This document shows, piece by piece, positions 1 to 8,489 of a DNA stretch of 64,000 nt. The DNA lies in assembly GCF_014193695.1 (NCBI RefSeq), contig NZ_JACHZR010000004.1, positions 434,001 through 498,000 on the forward strand, written 5' to 3'. A program made the translations under genes and the position numbers. Every line of letters begins with the position of its first letter. Within the stretch, counting starts at the first letter, position 1. Source of the DNA: Rhizobium sp. BK316 (lineage in GTDB: Bacteria > Pseudomonadota > Alphaproteobacteria > Rhizobiales > Rhizobiaceae). The notes beneath the pieces were generated by a model, which was not told the DNA's origin, did not search any database, and saw nothing but the letters and a program-made list of their open reading frames with translations.

Positions 1-1851
1 CCGGAAGATGGCGCCGCCTTCAGGCCGGTTGTACGCAGAGATCGTGCCGCCATAGGTCTCGACGATGGCGCGCGATATGGAAAGACCCAACCCCGTCCCT
101 GCGTTCTTGGTCGTATAGAACGGCTCGAAGATGCTGGACAGGCGCTCTTCAGGAATGCCGTTGCCTGTGTCGACAACACAGAGCTCGACCCTCTGCTTCT
201 CAATTCCTGTCGCGAATGTCAGGATCCTTTTGGCGGAATCGGCGTCCATCATGGCGTCCATCGCATTGGTCGCCAGATTGAGGATGACCTGTTGCACATG
301 GACCTTGTCTGCCCGCACCGGCAGCTCGCTCGCCGGCCGATTTGTATTGAGTGTAATGCCTCTGCGCTCGGCATCGCCATGAATGATTCGGATAGCGCTC
401 GACGCGACGTCGTTCAGGTCGAACACCTGCCAATCGATCTCACGTCTCTTTTTGAGCAATCCTCGCATCCGGCCAATGATGTCGCCCGCACGCTGATCGT
501 CGGCCTGGATGTCGAGAAGGATTTGCTGGATCAACTCCCGATCGGGGTTGCCACTTCGAAGGAGCTCGGACGCCGCCTCGGCATTGTTTCGAATTGCCGA
601 CAGAGGCTGGTTCAGTTCGTGGGCAATCGACGAAGACAAGGCACCGGCAGTCGCCGACTGGTTGAGGTGAACGGCTTCCAGCAGGTGAAGGCGAGACCGG
701 CTCTCCGCATCCTGGCGACGACGTCGTTCGAGCAACAATGCTACGATGATGCCCGCCTGCATCAGAACGACCCCGAGCACTCCTGTTGCCGCCAGCCAGT
801 GTTCTTCCCACAGGCTCTTCGCTCTGTACATCTTGACAGTCCCCGGAGGAAGATTCCCCTCCGCAAGCCCCCAACGCCGGAGCTGTCGAGCATCTACGAT
901 GTTTGTCTGGGGTGCCTGGACATCCGAGACCGGGCGGCCGGCTATGACATCGATGACAAGATTTCCGACGGTCTGCCCCAAAGTATCAAATGTGACGGTA
1001 TTGCCACCGACGACGCCATGGTCGATGTAGGTCTGGTAGGGGCCATAGACAGGTGCGCTGGCCGTTGCCGCGATCTGCCTGATCGCTTCGCGCGGGATGA
1101 AATTCCGCCCCGCCCGATCCTTAAAGACCGTCAACGCCAGGATGATACTGTCGGAGGGGACATGTGCTGCACGTTCGATGAATTCCTCGATCGTCAGATT
1201 TTCCAGGTACGTCGTTTCGTATGACTTGGAGAACTCGTCGAGATCTGCGCGCGCCGTCGCCAACCACCCCCGGTCGAACTCCGACGATCCACCGATGATG
1301 TAAAGGTGACGGGCATTGGGCTGCAGTCCACGGGCCATTTCGGCTGTCTTCAGAATGTCGAATGTCGTGAACGCCCCGATCACGTCATCCGAAAGATCGA
1401 TGTTCTCCGCGGTGGAGTTGCCGAAGCCTGCCGCGACTATCTTCGCATTGGGAGCGATCCTTCCGCGGTTTGTCGATATGAAGCTGGCAGACTCCTTCCC
1501 GAGGGCGACGATCACATCCGGGCGACGAGCGGCATACTTCTCTGTCAGGTATCGTCCCATGCGTGCGGCATGGTCGGCTTCCGGAAACCTCGCCAGATCA
1601 AGAAACTCTGAAAACAGATCGATCTTGCCGTCTGTCGCTTCCAGCAGGCGGCTGCGCAACGCTTCTCCGGCAGCCGTCGTTGCCGCGATCCTCTCATCAT
1701 AAGGATAAAGTATGAGAACGCGCGGCGGCCGATTGAGGAGTGCGGGCGATGTATCGGGAGTGGTGGCATAGCAGTTCGAAGCCATCAGAAAGAGCGACAC
1801 CAGCAAGGCGCCAGCGCATCGCAATCGTCCTGCCCCGCTGCCCAAGGCCAT
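1..1851 (-). CDS. Sensor histidine kinase with periplasmic binding-protein-like sensor (3' end cut by window edge)
   Basis: The frame is open from ATG 1851 to the left edge (617 codons), so the C-terminus is missing. It starts with a hydrophobic export segment ending near CYA. About 300 residues follow that resemble ABC-type substrate-binding (type 1 periplasmic) domains (VLILYPYDERIAA, then a region with LYIIGGSSEFDRGW). A membrane helix lies near residues 350-370 (GVLGVVLMQAGIIVALLL). The kinase core follows: H-box SSIAHELNQPLSAIRNNAEA with the phospho-acceptor His near residue 408, N-box NLATNAMDAM, G1 VVDTGNGIP, and FEPFYTTKNAGTGLGLSI. It should autophosphorylate on an extracytoplasmic signal; the partner response regulator would lie left of the window. 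A GTG start upstream (1917 or 1920) is possible. ATG 1851 was chosen because the signal peptide follows directly and GGGGGTGG precedes it. Confidence 0.88.
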   Translation of the reverse strand, partial: MALGSGAGRLRCAGALLVSLFLMASNCYATTPDTSPALLNRPPRVLILYPYDERIAATTAAGEALRSRLLEATDGKIDLFSEFLDLARFPEADHAARMGRYLTEKYAARRPDVIVALGKESASFISTNRGRIAPNAKIVAAGFGNSTAENIDLSDDVIGAFTTFDILKTAEMARGLQPNARHLYIIGGSSEFDRGWLATARADLDEFSKSYETTYLENLTIEEFIERAAHVPSDSIILALTVFKDRAGRNFIPREAIRQIAATASAPVYGPYQTYIDHGVVGGNTVTFDTLGQTVGNLVIDVIAGRPVSDVQAPQTNIVDARQLRRWGLAEGNLPPGTVKMYRAKSLWEEHWLAATGVLGVVLMQAGIIVALLLERRRRQDAESRSRLHLLEAVHLNQSATAGALSSSIAHELNQPLSAIRNNAEAASELLRSGNPDRELIQQILLDIQADDQRAGDIIGRMRGLLKKRREIDWQVFDLNDVASSAIRIIHGDAERRGITLNTNRPASELPVRADKVHVQQVILNLATNAMDAMMDADSAKRILTFATGIEKQRVELCVVDTGNGIPEERLSSIFEPFYTTKNAGTGLGLSISRAIVETYGGTISAYNRPEGGAIFR

Positions 1852-2050
1852 TGGTCCACCCCCCAAAGCTTTGCGACGATAACACCTTCTTGGTGTGGTG
1901 TCATCCGTTCCAAACACCACTGTTGATTGCCATGGGATCCCGACGATTCCCCAAAGTGCAATATCGGAGGGCGATCACATTCGCTAGAGTTGGGCGGCGC
2001 CGGGACGGAGTGCAATTCACCAGGCGCGCGCTCACGTGAGGGTACACTCG

Positions 2051-3061
2051 ATGTTCGTTATCCGCCACCTCATCAAATCGGCACGCGATGTGATTCCGGT
2101 TATCATCGCAACACTTTTCCTTGCTGCGCCCGCCTACGCACAGAGCGAGCCCCTTCCGTCCTGGAACGATACCGCGCCCAAGGCGGCTATCGTCGCCTTT
2201 ATCGAGAAGGTGACCAAGCAGGGCTCGCCCGACTTCGTCCCGGAACCCGAACGCATTGCGGTGTTTGACAATGACGGGACCCTTTGGGTCGAACATCCCA
2301 TGTACACCCAGCTTGCTTTCGCCTTGGACCGGGTCAAGACGCTCGCTCCGCAACATCCGGAATGGAAGAACGTGCAACCGTTCAAGGCGGTACTCGAAGG
2401 TGATATGAAGACGCTTGCCGCTTCGGGTGAAAAAGGCCTCCTGGACCTCATCATGGTCACGCATGCGGGAATGACAAACGACGATTTCCAGAAGATTGTC
2501 ACCGACTGGCTTTCGACGGCACGCGACCCAAAGTTCAATCGGCCCTACACCGAGCTCGTCTACCAGCCGATGGTCGAACTGCTGTCCTACCTGCGCGCTA
2601 ACGGTTTCAAGACATTTATCGTGTCGGGTGGCGGCGTGGAGTTCATGCGGCCGTGGACGGAGAAGGTCTACGGCGTCCCGCCGGAGCAGGTCATCGGTTC
2701 CTCGATCAAGACCGAGTTCAAGATGCAGGACGACACGCCGACCTTGCACCGTCTGCCGGAAGTCAACTTCATCGATGACAAGGCGGGCAAGCCGGTCGGG
2801 ATCAACGAGCAGATCGGCCGCCGGCCGATAGCAGCTTTCGGCAACTCCGACGGCGATCTCGAAATGCTGCAGTGGACGACGATGGCCGGCGCGCCGGCGC
2901 GGCTTGGGATGCTTGTTCATCACACCGATGCGGAGCGAGAATACGCCTACGATCGCAACACCGAATTCGGCCGCCTCGACAAGGCGCTCGACGCGGCGGC
3001 GATCACCGGCTGGACCGTGATCGACATGAAATCCGACTGGAAACAGATCTTCAGGGACTAG
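2051..3061 (+). CDS. Exported HAD-superfamily phosphatase
   Basis: A signal peptide (FLAAPAYA, then QSEPLPSW) leads into a haloacid dehalogenase fold. Motif I is FDNDGTLW, with the nucleophile Asp and acid/base Asp; motif II lies in FKTFIVSGGG; motif IV is FGNSDGDLEML. It is probably a periplasmic phosphomonoesterase of unknown substrate, with a large cap between motifs I and II. ATG 2051 is preferred over GTG 2036 because GAGGG sits about 8 bases before it. It diverges from the sensor kinase at 1851 and is followed by other exported proteins, so the pair may be a sensor and its target, but this is inference from position only. Confidence 0.8.
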   Translation: MFVIRHLIKSARDVIPVIIATLFLAAPAYAQSEPLPSWNDTAPKAAIVAFIEKVTKQGSPDFVPEPERIAVFDNDGTLWVEHPMYTQLAFALDRVKTLAPQHPEWKNVQPFKAVLEGDMKTLAASGEKGLLDLIMVTHAGMTNDDFQKIVTDWLSTARDPKFNRPYTELVYQPMVELLSYLRANGFKTFIVSGGGVEFMRPWTEKVYGVPPEQVIGSSIKTEFKMQDDTPTLHRLPEVNFIDDKAGKPVGINEQIGRRPIAAFGNSDGDLEMLQWTTMAGAPARLGMLVHHTDAEREYAYDRNTEFGRLDKALDAAAITGWTVIDMKSDWKQIFRD

Positions 3062-3163
3062 AACCGCGCGCCCCTCAGCCGGCGGCGCTTACGACATCAG
3101 ACTTTAACAACGTTCACCAAAGGTGACGGGCTTTCTGCCCATCCCAACTGGGAGGATACCGCC

Positions 3164-4006
3164 ATGAAAGTCGACCGTCTTACTATGCTCATCTTCGCCG
3201 GAAGTTTTGCGCTGGCCTCCGCCGTCTCTGCGCAGGACGCCCCGAAGAAGCCGCATGTACCGCTCGAAAAAGCAATTGGCCAAGTCACGCCAACAGGTCC
3301 GGTGCCGTCATTGGCCGTGATCAATTCGGCTGGCGCCAAAATCGAAAACGGAAAGCTCGTTCTGACCGGCGTTTCGGCCAACTCGATCGTTTTTGCCGAC
3401 CGGCCGGTGCGGGCGGCTGGCCATGTGACGACCGAACAATTCATCATGCAATGGGACGACGGCAAGGACAACTTCGCTGTCGATCCTCCCAATGCGACTG
3501 TGTCGGTGCTGGGCGGCGATGGATCGGACGTCAGCGATGCCGTCGTCACGCTGAAGACTCCGAAACTTGACGGCACGACACTGACCTTCGACATCGCCGT
3601 TTTGGAGGGAAGCCTAAGCGGGGCGACCGGGCCGGCGGCCGTCTTCATCGATCACTTCGGTGGTAGTTTCGGCGGAGGTGGTTTCGGTGGCTTCCATGGA
3701 GGCGGTTTCGGCGGCGGCAGCTTCGCCGGAGGCGGTTTCCGTGGCGGAGACTTCGCGGGAGGTGATTTCCGCGGCGGCTACCGCGGAGACGACATCCATA
3801 TCGGCGACACGAACATCAACCGTGTCGGCGGCACTTACTGGCATGCGCCCGTCTACCACGGGGCCTGGTATCGCGGCGCTCCCGTCGCGGCGGGCGTGGT
3901 GGCCGGCACAGCCATTGGAGCGGCAGCAGCCCGCCCCTATTACTACAATTCCTATTACAACAACAATCAGCAATGCGGCTACTACCCCTTCCCGCCTTGC
4001 TATTGA
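3164..4006 (+). CDS. Secreted protein with glycine-rich repeat tail
   Basis: No family recognised. There is a clear signal peptide (cleavage near AVSAQDAPKK). An N-terminal globular domain (to about residue 165) is rich in beta-forming residues. From about residue 165 to 210 runs a Gly/Phe repeat with units such as GGGFGG, GGSFAGG, FRGGDFAGG. The C-terminal part contains a hydrophobic Ala/Gly stretch (VAAGVVAGTAIGAAAA) and a Tyr/Asn-rich end with two Cys (QQCGYYPFPPCY). It starts at ATG 3164 after GGGAGGATACCGCC. It is probably an envelope or matrix-associated protein. The neighbours are the exported phosphatase upstream and a beta-barrel downstream on the same strand. Confidence 0.7.
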   Translation: MKVDRLTMLIFAGSFALASAVSAQDAPKKPHVPLEKAIGQVTPTGPVPSLAVINSAGAKIENGKLVLTGVSANSIVFADRPVRAAGHVTTEQFIMQWDDGKDNFAVDPPNATVSVLGGDGSDVSDAVVTLKTPKLDGTTLTFDIAVLEGSLSGATGPAAVFIDHFGGSFGGGGFGGFHGGGFGGGSFAGGGFRGGDFAGGDFRGGYRGDDIHIGDTNINRVGGTYWHAPVYHGAWYRGAPVAAGVVAGTAIGAAAARPYYYNSYYNNNQQCGYYPFPPCY

Positions 4007-4019
4007 TCATCCACCTGCC

Positions 4020-4041
4020 TCACGCCGCCCAGGCGGCGTGA
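4020..4041 (+). terminator. GC-rich hairpin after the glycine-rich protein gene
   Basis: TCACGCCGCC and GGCGGCGTGA form a 10-bp perfect stem with a 2-base spacer, 14 bases after the stop codon. It is followed by ACCTTTCC and not by a clean T-run, so termination is plausible but not certain. Confidence 0.4.
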
Positions 4042-4233
4042 CCTTTCCCTCGACATCGGAGGAACACGTAGGACTGAGGCCGGCGGGCCACAGATCTCGG
4101 CCATTCCGCCTGATAATCAACCCAAAATAGCGATTTCAGCTTGCCAGGATCCACTTCCTCTTGCACGAATCCGTGCTCGGACGCTGCGGCGGCAGAAGCA
4201 CCGCTGGGTGGCAAACGAGATCGGGGGATTCTC

Positions 4234-5022
4234 ATGAAAGCCAATTACTTGCATGCGATTGTCTTGCTAGCCGGCGTCGCAGCCGCATCATTCGGCAATG
4301 CCGCCGATCTCACACCGCTCGCGCCGGAGGCGAAGACGGTCGAGACCCGGAGCGGCTGGGAATTCACGGTCGCGCCATACTTCTGGGCTGCCGGAATTTC
4401 CGGGGACTTACGGCAATTCGGGCTTCCCGAAGTCAACATCGACGCCGATTTCGGCGACATTCTCGACAATCTCGACTTCGCCTTCATGGCTACGGCCGAA
4501 GCAAGGTATGACCGCTACAGCGTCGTCGGCGACGTGATCTACGTCAAGCTGGGTGCCGATGCGCACACGCCCCGCGGCATCTTCGCCGACAGCGTCGGCG
4601 TGACGTCGGAGACCTTTGCCGGACTTCTCGGCGTGGGTTACGCCGTACTCGAGGATCAGAATGGCCACCTTGACGTGTTCGGCGGCATGAAAGTCTGGTC
4701 GGTCGAGACGGACATCTCCTTCAACGGCGGACTTCTGGCCGGTGTGGAGCGGGAAGACAGCGCAACGTGGGTGGACGCGGTCGTCGGCCTGCGCGGGAAC
4801 TACTTCTTCACCCCGGAAATCTATGTCACGGGATGGGGGCTGGTGGGCGGCGGCGGCGCCGACGTCGACTGGGACGTGGGCCTCGGCCTCGGCTACAAGT
4901 TCAACGACACCATCTCGGCAGTGGCCGGATACCGCGCACTGGGCGTCAACTACGAGAACGACGGGTTTGTCTTCGATGTCGTCCAGCAGGGTCCGATCAT
5001 CGGGGTTTCGTTCCACTTCTAA
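4234..5022 (+). CDS. Outer-membrane beta-barrel protein
   Basis: The 262-residue protein has a signal peptide (GVAAASFGNAADLTP). A series of alternating amphipathic strands follows (WEFTVAPYFWAAGISG, ARYDRYSVVGDVIYVKLG, YFFTPEIYVTGWGLVGGG, VGLGLGYKFNDTISAVAGYR) and the chain ends in a terminal Phe (IGVSFHF), the usual signal for outer-membrane insertion. Start ATG 4234 follows TCGGGGGATTC; an upstream in-frame ATG at 4141 would put 31 polar residues before the signal peptide and is unlikely. It may be a small porin or surface protein; no substrate can be named. Confidence 0.78.
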   Translation: MKANYLHAIVLLAGVAAASFGNAADLTPLAPEAKTVETRSGWEFTVAPYFWAAGISGDLRQFGLPEVNIDADFGDILDNLDFAFMATAEARYDRYSVVGDVIYVKLGADAHTPRGIFADSVGVTSETFAGLLGVGYAVLEDQNGHLDVFGGMKVWSVETDISFNGGLLAGVEREDSATWVDAVVGLRGNYFFTPEIYVTGWGLVGGGGADVDWDVGLGLGYKFNDTISAVAGYRALGVNYENDGFVFDVVQQGPIIGVSFHF

Positions 5023-5055
5023 TGACGGCGAGAGTCGCCTTGAACGGTTCGGCGA

Positions 5056-5484
5056 TCATCGCAACTGACGGTCGTCGTGCTCACTTTGTGACAGCCGGAT
5101 GTCCTGCAGGAGTCGGAAGAGCGACGCCGCCAGGAAGCAGAGTGACGCAATGAACAGTACGGCGGCGCCCGGTTCGTGACGGTATCCCAGAAACGCGACG
5201 ACGAAGCCGAAGAGGAGCAGAAGCGTCACGCCGATTCCGGCCAGCACCGCCAGGTGTAATGCGCTGTTCAAGAGGCGTTCACGCCGCCTCAGCTCCCCGA
5301 TTCCCTTCTTCAGCGGGGCTCGGACGTCACTCTCGTCGATCTCGCGGAGGTTTCTGATCCGCTCGGTGACGCCGGAAATCCGATTGACCAAAACCGCCAC
5401 CATCGCCGCGACGCCATTGAGCATGAACGCCGGTGCGACCGCGTGATTGATCATCGTTGAAAGCTGATCGGCTTCCACTGACAT
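5056..5484 (-). CDS. DUF2721-type small membrane protein
   Basis: The N-terminal helix around AVAPAFMLNGVAAMVAVLVNRI, the polar segment with RNLREIDES, then two membrane helices (LAVLAGIGVTLLLLFGFVVAF and AAVLFIASLCFLAASLFRLL) match the layout of DUF2721 proteins, whose function is unknown. Start ATG 5484 (MSVEADQLS) is chosen over the in-frame ATG at 5562 because the extra 26 residues are polar and would overlap the upstream gene. It follows the next membrane-protein gene on the same strand by about 55 bases and may be cotranscribed with it. Confidence 0.6.
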   Translation of the reverse strand: MSVEADQLSTMINHAVAPAFMLNGVAAMVAVLVNRISGVTERIRNLREIDESDVRAPLKKGIGELRRRERLLNSALHLAVLAGIGVTLLLLFGFVVAFLGYRHEPGAAVLFIASLCFLAASLFRLLQDIRLSQSEHDDRQLR

Positions 5485-5539
5485 ACGGGCACCTTCGATC
5501 CCTTCGGCACGAATGGACGGCCGCGGCGCCGGCGAGGCG

Positions 5540-6199
5540 CTACGGAATGACGTTGACTGCACGCGCGGCCACGAGGACGAGTGTCAGGAGCGAGATGGTG
5601 CTTTCGAGCATCATCAGCCCCTTCGCACGTCGGGTGAGTGGCAGCACGTCCGTCGGACTGAAAGCGGTCGCTGTGTTGAATGCCAGTGATAGATAATCGA
5701 CGTAGAGCGGCCGCCAGTCTGGCGACGCGACTTCGGGAGTCGACGCCTGCGGAAACAGCCAGTCGGGTCTTCCCGCCATCCCACGCGCGATGCGCGAGGG
5801 GCCGCCCGCGTCGATCTGCCAATAGAGCAGCGAGAAGGTGAGAACGTTGGTGATCCAGATGGTAAATGACGACGTCAACAGCGACACTGATCGCGTCTCG
5901 GGCGGGTGGATGGTAATGATCCCGACCATATCTCCGAGTTCCGCTGCCGTATTGCCTGCGTAGACACTGGCAAGCAGCATGATGGCGATGTGCTCGATTC
6001 GTAGCCACACAGCGTTGTCAGCGGACACCGTTACCATGATCATTGGAACGATAGCTGCCACTACGACCGCGTATGAAACCCATCGCGGCATGGCATAGAT
6101 GTGGTGTGGCAGCACCTCCAATAGGGCGAACACCGCCAGGATCGCCACCACCGGAGGCCAGCGTGGTTCGTCACGACCTGCTTGGATGACATCGCTCAT
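5540..6199 (-). CDS. Multi-spanning membrane protein, ion-channel/DUF1345-like C-terminus
   Basis: There are about five hydrophobic helices. The C-terminal part (VDYLSLAFNTATAFSPTDVLP, then LTRRAKGLMMLES) resembles the pore-like ending of DUF1345 and two-helix potassium-channel-like proteins, where a filter-like TAFSPTD segment sits between the last two helices. The function is unknown; an ion or small-solute channel is an inference. Start ATG 6199 (MSDVIQAG) is preferred over ATG 6223. It lies 100 bases downstream of the arylsulfatase gene in the same direction. Confidence 0.6.
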   Translation of the reverse strand: MSDVIQAGRDEPRWPPVVAILAVFALLEVLPHHIYAMPRWVSYAVVVAAIVPMIMVTVSADNAVWLRIEHIAIMLLASVYAGNTAAELGDMVGIITIHPPETRSVSLLTSSFTIWITNVLTFSLLYWQIDAGGPSRIARGMAGRPDWLFPQASTPEVASPDWRPLYVDYLSLAFNTATAFSPTDVLPLTRRAKGLMMLESTISLLTLVLVAARAVNVIP

Positions 6200-6248
6200 C
6201 GTTCCGCCCTCAGTCGGCACCAAGGATCATGTCAGGTGAAGCATTGTG

Positions 6249-6272
6249 GCGGACGCCGCGAAGGGCGTCCGC
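6249..6272. other. Intergenic hairpin between arylsulfatase and membrane-protein genes
   Basis: GCGGACGCC and GGCGTCCGC form a 9-bp stem with a 6-base loop, between the arylsulfatase stop (6300) and the start of the next leftward gene (6199). It has no T-run on either strand. It could be a weak terminator or an mRNA-stabilising stem within a leftward transcript. Confidence 0.3.
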
Positions 6273-6299
6273 TCCGACGTCGTTACGCTACTGTGCGCG

Positions 6300-8006
6300 T
6301 CAATCGTGACCTGTCTTCATTTCCCGGACCTGCTGCATCACCTGCTCCAGATTGTAGCTTGCAGGGTCCTGAAGCGGCGGGAAGGGGATATAGGTCTCGA
6401 GATGCTTCAGCCACAACTGCTGGCCGATGGGCAGGATATTCCAGTCATAGACATAGGCGGTGGACGGCGAGGCGATCGCGCCGGCCGTCCCGAAGAGTGT
6501 CTTGAGCTGCTGACCGACCGAGGTCTCGAACGGATCGCGCTTGATGTTGACGACCTGCGTCCAAGCGTACGGCATCACCCCGGTAATGAAGCCCGTCGGA
6601 TCGTCTGACACCATGGCGAAGTACATCTTCCAGTTCTTGTAGCGGACCGCCGACGGCTCCTTGCCGGAATAGTACAAGAACGAGTCGCGCGCGGATGGCG
6701 CCTTGCCTTCCAGGAAGTCGCGCTGATCGATCCCATCGAGCGTGGTCTTGACGACATTCGGATACTTGCCAGCCTCGATCTCTTTCTTCAGCCCGTCGCC
6801 CTTGGGGCCGCCGGCGATATTCACGAGTGTCGGCAGCCAATCGAGCGAAGAGAACATGTCGTTCTTGACCGTGCCGGGCTCGATGTGCCCCGGCCAGCGC
6901 ACGACCAGCGGGGCACGCATGCCGCCTTCCCAGGTGCTGAGCTTGCCACCCTTGAAAGGTGTCACGCCACCGTCCGGAAAGGTGAGCGTCTCGGCGCCGT
7001 TGTCGGTGGTGAAGACGACGATGGTGTTGTCGAGTTCGCCCATCTCCTCGAGCTTCTTCAAGACGTAGCCGATGTTGTCGTCCATCTGCTTCATGCCGGC
7101 TTCGTTGACGCCCCAGTCCTTGCCGCCGGGCTCACCGACCATGTTCAGGTACTTGTCCGGTAGCACGGTGGTGATGTGCATACGGGCCGGGTTGTACCAG
7201 ACGAAGAACGGCTTCTTGGTCTTTTCCGGATCGTTGCGGTCGAGGAAGTCGATGACCTTCCCGGAAATCTCCTCGTCGATCGTCTTGGAGCGCTCGATCG
7301 TCAGCGGACCCTCGTCCTTGCAGGATTGATTTGCCGGCGACCCGTCGGAGGACGTGCAGGCGAGCACCGGGCGCGGCGGCGTCAGGCAGGTCGTGGCCTT
7401 CGGGTCCACGGCCGCCGGGTTTTCCGTCAAACCGGGGATCGGCGTGTTTCTGCAAGGTGGCGCGATCCCCTGCTCGGTCGGGGTCTTGTTGATGTCGGGG
7501 AAACTCACTCCCTGCATGGCGTCGAGATGATAGAGATAGCCCCAGAACTCCTGGAAGCCATGTGCCGTCGGCAGGGATTCGGTGGTATCGCCGAGATGGT
7601 TCTTGCCGAACTCGCCCGTCGAGTAGCCGAGATCATTCAGGAATCTGGCGAGATGAGGCGTGCCGGCCCACAGGTAGGACGGGCTTCCGGGAATTTCCGG
7701 CAGGACCATGCCGACACGCACCGGCTGCATGCCGGTGATAAAAGCAGTACGTCCCGCCGTGCAGCTCTGCTCGGCATAGTAGGTCATGAATTTCGCACCC
7801 TCATGGCCGATGCGATCGATGTTCGGCGTTTCGCCGACCATCAGGCCCTGATGGTAGATGCTGGGCTGCATCCAGCCGATGTCGTCACCCATGATGAACA
7901 GGATGTTGGGCTTCCCGGTCTCCTGCGCGTGGATTGTCGCCGTGCTCGCCAACAGGCTGCCGGCGACTGCCATTGCTGCTGTTATGAACTTTGTAGTCCG
8001 TCTCAT
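6300..8006 (-). CDS. Exported arylsulfatase (type I sulfatase, C-T-A-G-R active site)
   Basis: The 568-residue protein carries a signal peptide (AGSLLASTATIHAQE). It has the alkaline phosphatase-like sulfatase fold: metal-binding MGDDIGW near residues 39-45, active-site SCTAGRTAFITG with Cys82 as the expected formylglycine site, GKNHLGD, and the C-terminal KGGKLSTWEGGMRAPL segment. It should hydrolyse sulfate esters in the periplasm. The motif is C-x-A-x-R and not the commoner C-x-P-x-R, which matters for which maturase activates it. Start ATG 8006 is preceded by GAGGGAGG; an upstream in-frame ATG at 8099 would put 31 polar residues before the signal peptide. Two membrane-protein genes lie downstream. 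Confidence 0.88.
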   Translation of the reverse strand: MRRTTKFITAAMAVAGSLLASTATIHAQETGKPNILFIMGDDIGWMQPSIYHQGLMVGETPNIDRIGHEGAKFMTYYAEQSCTAGRTAFITGMQPVRVGMVLPEIPGSPSYLWAGTPHLARFLNDLGYSTGEFGKNHLGDTTESLPTAHGFQEFWGYLYHLDAMQGVSFPDINKTPTEQGIAPPCRNTPIPGLTENPAAVDPKATTCLTPPRPVLACTSSDGSPANQSCKDEGPLTIERSKTIDEEISGKVIDFLDRNDPEKTKKPFFVWYNPARMHITTVLPDKYLNMVGEPGGKDWGVNEAGMKQMDDNIGYVLKKLEEMGELDNTIVVFTTDNGAETLTFPDGGVTPFKGGKLSTWEGGMRAPLVVRWPGHIEPGTVKNDMFSSLDWLPTLVNIAGGPKGDGLKKEIEAGKYPNVVKTTLDGIDQRDFLEGKAPSARDSFLYYSGKEPSAVRYKNWKMYFAMVSDDPTGFITGVMPYAWTQVVNIKRDPFETSVGQQLKTLFGTAGAIASPSTAYVYDWNILPIGQQLWLKHLETYIPFPPLQDPASYNLEQVMQQVREMKTGHD

Positions 8007-8489
8007 TCGTAGTGCCTCCCTCAGGGGGTCGCCATATGGACGACCAAGGTTGGTTGAAAGACGAGTCAACGCAAAGGAGGGTTTGTCGGCGACGTCCAAG
8101 TTTACCGATTAGCAAAATTGGACAGATCATTTTGGTAGAGACACGGCTCCTCGGCCTGCACGGCGACCCTCGACTTGCGGAAGAGGGATTTCCACTCTTC
8201 CATCCATTTTTTACATTGTATTAGCATCACCAGATATTGCCCTTTGGGGAATCCGTCGTGACGAGTCTGCGAGTTGCCTAGCGATCGGAGCCGTCCACGA
8301 CGCCTTCCATGCAACCGGATCACGACTTCCCTAAAAGGACAACAGGCAGCAACCGCGACCGCATGTCATAAGATGCGCAGAGGCACACTCTCGCTGGGCT
8401 CGCTCCCGGCAAAGATTCCATCAATCTCAAGCGCAAAACCGCAAACTGGGACGACAAATACCTCGAGGCCGTAATCCGCGCAAATTAAC
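8007..8489. other. Intergenic region upstream of arylsulfatase
   Basis: This stretch separates the arylsulfatase start from the lipB stop. It must hold the arylsulfatase promoter. No convincing reading frame, RNA gene or repeat was seen; the short open frames have no ribosome binding site and no recognisable product. Confidence 0.4.
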
